A stretch of 64,000 bases of DNA, taken from the NCBI GenBank assembly GCA_003991915.1, contig RQTK01000332.1, positions 276,485 through 340,484 of the forward strand, given 5' to 3'. The notes below the pieces were generated by a model. The model was not told the origin of the DNA, made no database searches, and was given only the letters and a program-made list of their open reading frames with translations. This DNA is from Elysia chlorotica (Eukaryota > Mollusca > Gastropoda > Plakobranchidae). The translations under genes were made by a program, and so were the position numbers. This document shows, piece after piece, positions 18,401 to 25,300 of this stretch; the first letter of the stretch is position 1, and each line of letters begins with the position of its first letter.

Positions 18401-19323
18401 TCATTAAAGTTAAAACATTGAATTACCCTACAGCAGGCCTGCCTACCTGAAAATGCCCCATTCAGGTTGTAGATGAGTTAGCTTAACATCCAATATCAGC
18501 ACTACATAAGTACATTGACCATATTGTGGACAATCCCCAAGACTGACGTCTGACAATTTTATGTGCTGCCACACACAAGACAGGGCGGGGATACTATGAC
18601 TCCTGTCTCAGTCCGAGAGTCGGTCACATTAAACTGACACCGACTAAACCACCATCAGGGGGTGAAAGCGCCAGGGCTCCAATTACGGACCTCATGCGTC
18701 ATAAGCCGATGTTTTACTCCAGGGCTACCATGTTCCCCCCCCCCCCCCAATCACCAATTTTGGGTACTCCCTGAGCAAAAAAAAAATAGTTATTTTTGAG
18801 AAAAAATAGTACAAAATTTTTTTCTATCAATTGGGTCCGTGTTAATCATGATACATGTACTCAGTACATGTGTATAGGGAGTGTCTATACACACAATGTG
18901 TGTATAGTGTTTGTGCCTCAATATTGCTATACACAGAAAAAAACAAAAACATGATAGTACTTTAAAAGGGAGTTGGCGATTAAATAAGTATATTGGGGGT
19001 GACTTTGTGGCCCCAAAGGTTCATTGAAATCTTAACCAAGAAAGCAAATAATTACCTACATCTTTTCTCAAAAACATTTTGTCAAAATAATGGCTCTGTA
19101 ATGTCTAGCAAATAAAATAAAGAACGTATATTGAACATTCCTTTTCTAAAAACACTTTAACTTCGAGCAGATGAGGAAACAGAGACACACACAGAAAGAG
19201 AAAAAAGACAAGACGGAGAGACAGGCAAACAGAGAGACAAACGGATAGATAGAGACATACAGAGGGGGGAGAAGAAAATGAAATAAAAAGCATAAAGAGA
19301 AAGAGCATAGGAAACAGAGAGGA

Positions 19324-19365
<42 letters not shown>

Positions 19366-22300
19366 GAGAGGAGGGGGGGGGAGGGGAGGGGGGGGGGAGA
19401 GAAGATGAAGATGAGTCTAGAAAACTGAGGAAAGCGTACGCAAAAGAATGTTAGACCGTAGATACCAGCAATCACATCAAGTTTTAGTTTTTTAATTGGC
19501 TAATAAACTTTTAAGAACAATCAGAATGATTAGTAAGAAATAATGTCACTTGTCAGGCATCACTTATGTTGGTGAGTTGGTTTAACGTCTAACATCAGCA
19601 ATATATAGGATATATTGTAGACGGACCCCAAGACTGACTTCTGATAATTTTATGTGCTGACACACACGAGACAGGGCGGGGATACCATGACTCTTGTCTC
19701 AGCCGGTCACATTAAACTAACACCGACCCAACCATTAGGTAGCGCGATCGCAGGGGCTTGAACCTGGACCTTTTGTGTCGGAAGCCGATGTTTTACCCGA
19801 GGACTGGGTTGTGAAGATTAAAAAATACTTAGATCTACATTACTTGTTTATAAATGCATACATGTATTGAGCTCATGATAAAGCAAATCAGAATCATAAC
19901 TTGCTTGGAAATGACGGCCAGTGTTAATGGCGGAAAGCCAAGATAGAGAGATACGTTTTATTCGGAAGAATGAACACAAGAGAAAATGTCGAGTTGGGAC
20001 TGATCGGTTTTGCTGAAATTGTTGGCTAAAAGTAACCCAATCTCGATAGCACTGTTTAACAAGTATATAAAAGAAAAGAATTAAACCGCATATCAATAAA
20101 ATAAATAAATTATACATAAATATGTTGAGTGGTTGAGAGGAAAATCATTGCCGTATTTCAAATACATGCACCCTTTTTTTTTATCGAAAAGCAGCAGTGT
20201 TGCCCAGCAGTTCATATATCCTGTATTTGAATAGAAACGGTTACTGAAAATAAGCCGCAGTGTACGGGTTGGCAGCTCTGGGAAGTGTATTATCAGTACC
20301 CTTTCGAACATTTCAAAAACTTGAGAATAGGCTTCGATAAAGAGCGCATGACCCTAGGCCTATAGCAAAAAACGTCAAGACGGAAAATGTAATAGGGGCG
20401 GGCCGTGAGCTTTATGCCACCGTTGAAACAGGCTAGTTTTGGGAATGACCAAAATCTGTATGTACCAATTAAATCGGTACAGATAGGCAGGTCTGTTACA
20501 GCTTCAGAAAATTCCATGGTGCAATAGACTGACCATTTCAAGATTGTTTCACAAATTACATTGCAATTTTTCCAAAAATCTACACGTTCAAAGCAAGAAA
20601 CAGTTTTGATCCACATGTGTATATAGAATTATCTAAGCAAAAACAACATGGTGATTTGAAGAACTAAATTTATCATCATACCAACCCACAGACAATAATA
20701 AAGAGAAGAAAAAAAGGTTTATGGGTAAGAGGTGTGTCCATGAGCAAGTCTCTCGTGGTAACGCAAAGATGTCTTGTGTGCATACTCTGACCCACATATT
20801 GAACACTTCAACATTTTGGCTTGTCCATGTAGAACCATATGACCCTTTAAGTGAGCATGTCTTTGAAATCCTTTCCCGCATACATTACAGGAAAAATTGT
20901 ATTTTCCAAAATGTTTGATTTTCATATGATCACATAATGATGTATATAATAAATATTGATTTTTACACAGTGGACAAACAAATTTATTGGTGGAATGATC
21001 AAAAGGGCATTCATCCTTGGGTGGAATTTTAGTGCGGCATCTAAAATTTTGGGACTGCGAGATGACATTTCCTTGGTTATCATACGAGCTGATCCCACTT
21101 ATAATGAAAGTATCCATTTCACTTTCTTGGGTGTGCTCTGAAAAAAGATTTTTCATCAAAAAGAAGTTATGCTCTATACTGGTCACTGGAATTATTGTGA
21201 AGTGAAGTTGTTTTTTTTTATTATTTCATGTCAAACACTGTACACTAACACTTTAGATTAGATTTTCCCGATGAATTTCATGTGTAAAGATTTTGTTTTT
21301 ACGTATAATTATAACTTCACTGAAAAATAAAAAATGTTCAATTTAATTTTCACGGACATTTTATAACTTGTGCATGTTTGCGCTGATGTTTCGTTAATAC
21401 TATTTGTGTAACTATCATGATCACCTTGGGTATTACATTAAGAACGCTGGAACAGTTTCTGCTGAAATACATGTATTTCATTGTGATTTTTTTTTCACCA
21501 GATTTGTTTTATGTTGTTTCTTTCCTTTGTACTTATTGCCAATTGGGGTTGCTCTGTGGTTTGTTTTTTGTTTTCTTTCTTTTCGGTCTTTTTTTTCTTT
21601 CGATGTCAAATTTACTTGTCACAAATTTAAATGATCATGTCTCACAGGGATTTGAGTTTCTGACAGCCGAGGACACTAATTTTTTTTCAAGTTCAATAGT
21701 ATTTGTGACACTTTCAATTATTAAAAAAATTAGTACAATTCAAAATCAGAGGTACAAAACTGTGTGCTACTGTACATTATAAACATATAAGAATCTATGC
21801 ACAAATGACATCACATGTAGTATTTTTTAAAAAGGTAATATTCATAAAATGTCTGCATGAAATATTCAATTTGAACATCAAGCTGAATTTTAACCCTTTC
21901 ACATTGCATGATTTTAGGCCTATTCCTGGTGTACAAACTATTTTGTGAATTTTCAAAAATTTTTAAAGGAAAAAGCTTTGATTTTTATCATTTTGAAATG
22001 GAAGGTGTGCAAAAAGGTGGTACCACAAGAGCATAATTATTAACTCCCACAACCAGTGTGCAAGATGATGGGAAAAGGTTAACAATAACATACAAAATAA
22101 GCGAACAGGATGCAGCTTTTATACTTCACTATTTCAGCCTGTACCAATAATAAAAATGTATTTGTTTCATACAAAGGAATCATGGTTTTAAGATGCCTCC
22201 AAAAATTAAATTGCAAATGGTTAAGGCCTGAATCAGGTTGGGGAAACATTTTTTTTCAAAATTTTCTAAATATAAATTTTTAGAGTACCTAGGTTTCAAA

Positions 22301-25300
22301 ATATATGATGCACTAAAAACAGCTATAGATGCATTTCTCATTGAATGATGATTTAAAAAAGCAATTTTTTTAAAGAAATCAAATGCATTCTGGTCGGTAT
22401 TTTTTTCTCTCAAATAATTCAATTGAGATAAAGAGCAAAAACTGTAATCGCTATTATGTCACCATTGATGGAGAATTCAAAGCAAAGGGGTTCTACAAAT
22501 AGAATTATAAATCACTCCATAGGCATAACATTCAGACTAAAAAATATATAATCTTTTAAAACTATAAAATACTGGTGTAGGGTACTCAATTTGAACCACA
22601 ATCGAAGGTTTTGAATTGAAGACAATCAACAATGAACATAACAAAATATACATTTCTTATAATCTTAAGGATATTCAGAGTCAGTAAAACATAAAGAAGT
22701 TACCAATAAAAGAAAAATAAATTTAAATCTATCCTACACATTCACAATCTATTATCTGTCTTCCTGAAGAATGTGACTGTATTTGGCAATTTTTATCTCT
22801 ACTCTTCCACCGTGACAAAATACTTAACATGGTTGTAACTAGGGTACTTATTGGCGAACACTTATTGTGAAATGAGTAGAGCACATGTCACTTTAAACCA
22901 TTTTAGTTGAATACTAGATCAACAAAAGAACACCACAATATTTTATAATTTTGTTAAATCCATATTTATACCTAGGTTAGACTTTTTTTGTTCATTTAAC
23001 TTTTAAAAAGAACAAAAAAGTTAAGTATGTGTTAGTGCTATTAAATTCAATGCAATAAACTGACTTAGAAAATCACAATACTCTTCACAATATAAAATCA
23101 ATTTTTCAAAGTATGTACAATGTGTCGGGTTATATTTGTTATTGTATTACAACAAAAACATTCATTCTTTCTCAATAAAAAGATTAATACATGTACATAC
23201 AAATTAAGATCAACAGAGAACCAGAGAGTTATGTGATTGTCTAAGTTTGTCTAAGCATAGGAAATCCTGAAGGCATACAAATTTATTAAATAATTTCTAT
23301 TAATCGAAATATCACAAATAAGAAAGTTATTTCTCTGAGCCATGCCATGGCAAGATTTCTATGAGATATTTTGAGAACAAATGAGGTTTTCTAAAGACTG
23401 ATTTAAATGCAAGGCTTTGAAACTTAAAAAGTAATTAATCAGAAAATATATTTTTAAAACCTAAATCATGTCATCTTTAAAAAACGTTTATGTTTTCAGT
23501 GCACTGTGGTCAGTTATATAAAATCTTAAATCCTAAAAATTTGTTATCAACATCAACAAATAAGAAATGTAAAAGCGATAGGGGTTCTTTTCAACATCTT
23601 TTGGTTTCTTCAAAACAAGATTTTGTGATGTGCTTAATTATTTCTTCCAAAACCGTTACAAAGAAATTAATGTTGAATTTAAGCAGAGCTAGTGATGGTG
23701 ATCTATTGGAAAAACCAAGAGAAATAGAGAGAAGAGGATGCAATGAAGTACAAAGAGTCGGAAAAAAGGACAGAGCTATAGAGAGAGATAGACCGAGACA
23801 GATATCACAGAGCAGGACTTAAGAGAGATGGAAATAGACAGACAGACATACATGCAGACTGACAGAGAAAGGAAAAAAAAAGATAGAATTTGAAGAAGAA
23901 GAAGAAGAAGAAGAAGAAGAAGAAGAAGAAGAAGAAGAAGAAGAAGAAGAAGAAGAAGAAGAAGAAGAAGAAGAAGAAAGGGGGGGGAGCCGGGAGAGTT
24001 GAGAGAAAAAGAGAAGAGTTGGGTTGGTTTAACGTCCAACATCTGCACTATATAGGCTATATTGTGGACGGACCCCAAGACTGACATCTGACAATTTTAA
24101 TCACATAGAAAGGCTATATTCTCAAATCAGGAAAATGCCAACATTTGTCTCAAACTGGGTAATCAGCTGACATCACAGTTGACTTCGTAAGTATTTTTTG
24201 AAATTTTCCCGCAAAATTTCGCTTCAACCTTCAAAAATGTCAAACTTCTCTGATCCTTTTAAAAAATGGAGATACTGAAAACAAAACCAAATCTAATCCT
24301 GTCCTAGTATTCTCACAACGCTGTAAAAGCAAAACAGAACTGGACCTCGATTATTGTTGCCTACTATTTAGCAGAATTACATACAAGCAATCATTTAATT
24401 TACACACAAAAAAATAAAATTGAATTTATTTTTTGCAACTGAGATCCACAGTGCACTGAAAGAAAGAAATAGAAATATAAGACATATATCCTCAAACATT
24501 GTAAGGGGTTACACTCAGCAAGGTTGTGAAGTAATTATGAACTAAGTGAAAAAGGTATCAAAGGAATTTTCCCCCTTTCTTTCCTCTATGATAGCAAATA
24601 AATTATTTACCATTTAGTTTTACAATAAAATGTTATTTAAATTCACATTATATAAATCATGTTGTTAGTGTGCCAAAATTTTTGCATTGTAAATTATTTT
24701 CACTACTTTTGAGAGAATCAATAAAAAAAACTTTAAAAAAACGGTTCATTTCCTTATTTCTGATTCAAACTGGAAACGACTTCCAGATAAGATAAGATAA
24801 GTATATATTTTAAATTTAAAAGTTTAGATTTCTTTTTCATCTCTACAACATCACTTGCATTTTGGCAGTCTCTGACACTCATCTATAATCATAGCACAGA
24901 TGATATGTATAAATATAGAGGAAAAAAATACACATAGGTATGGTCTTGTCTTACAAACAGCGATTATTTAGAGGAGTTGGTGTAACTTGAAATAATATCA
25001 ATGCGTTGCCATATTTGATTTATTTTATTTTTTATAGAAACAATTTGGTCTATTGACTTGGCATCTGAGATTGTAAGGAGGGTGGGATGAGAGAGAAAGG
25101 GTTAGAGAGGGAGGTAGAGTGGGAAGGAGATACAGAAACTAGAAAGAGAGAGGGCCGTAAAGTGAAAAGGAGAATGAGGGAAGGAAATAGAGATTAAGGA
25201 GTGACAAATTGAGACAGAGTGGGAGACAGACAGATCAACAGACAGATCGACAGACAGATCATTGTGTGCAGCCCAAGTCTAAGTTAAAAAAATAAATTAC

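Noticed and set aside
3055-21137. Seventeen separate zinc-finger genes
   Set aside because: The exons lack their own conserved start codons, each begins at an acceptor in the same phase, and only one matching constant donor exists upstream.
3055-21137. A CRISPR-like or satellite repeat array
   Set aside because: The periodicity comes from coding zinc-finger exons conserved at the protein level, with no short identical repeats or spacers.
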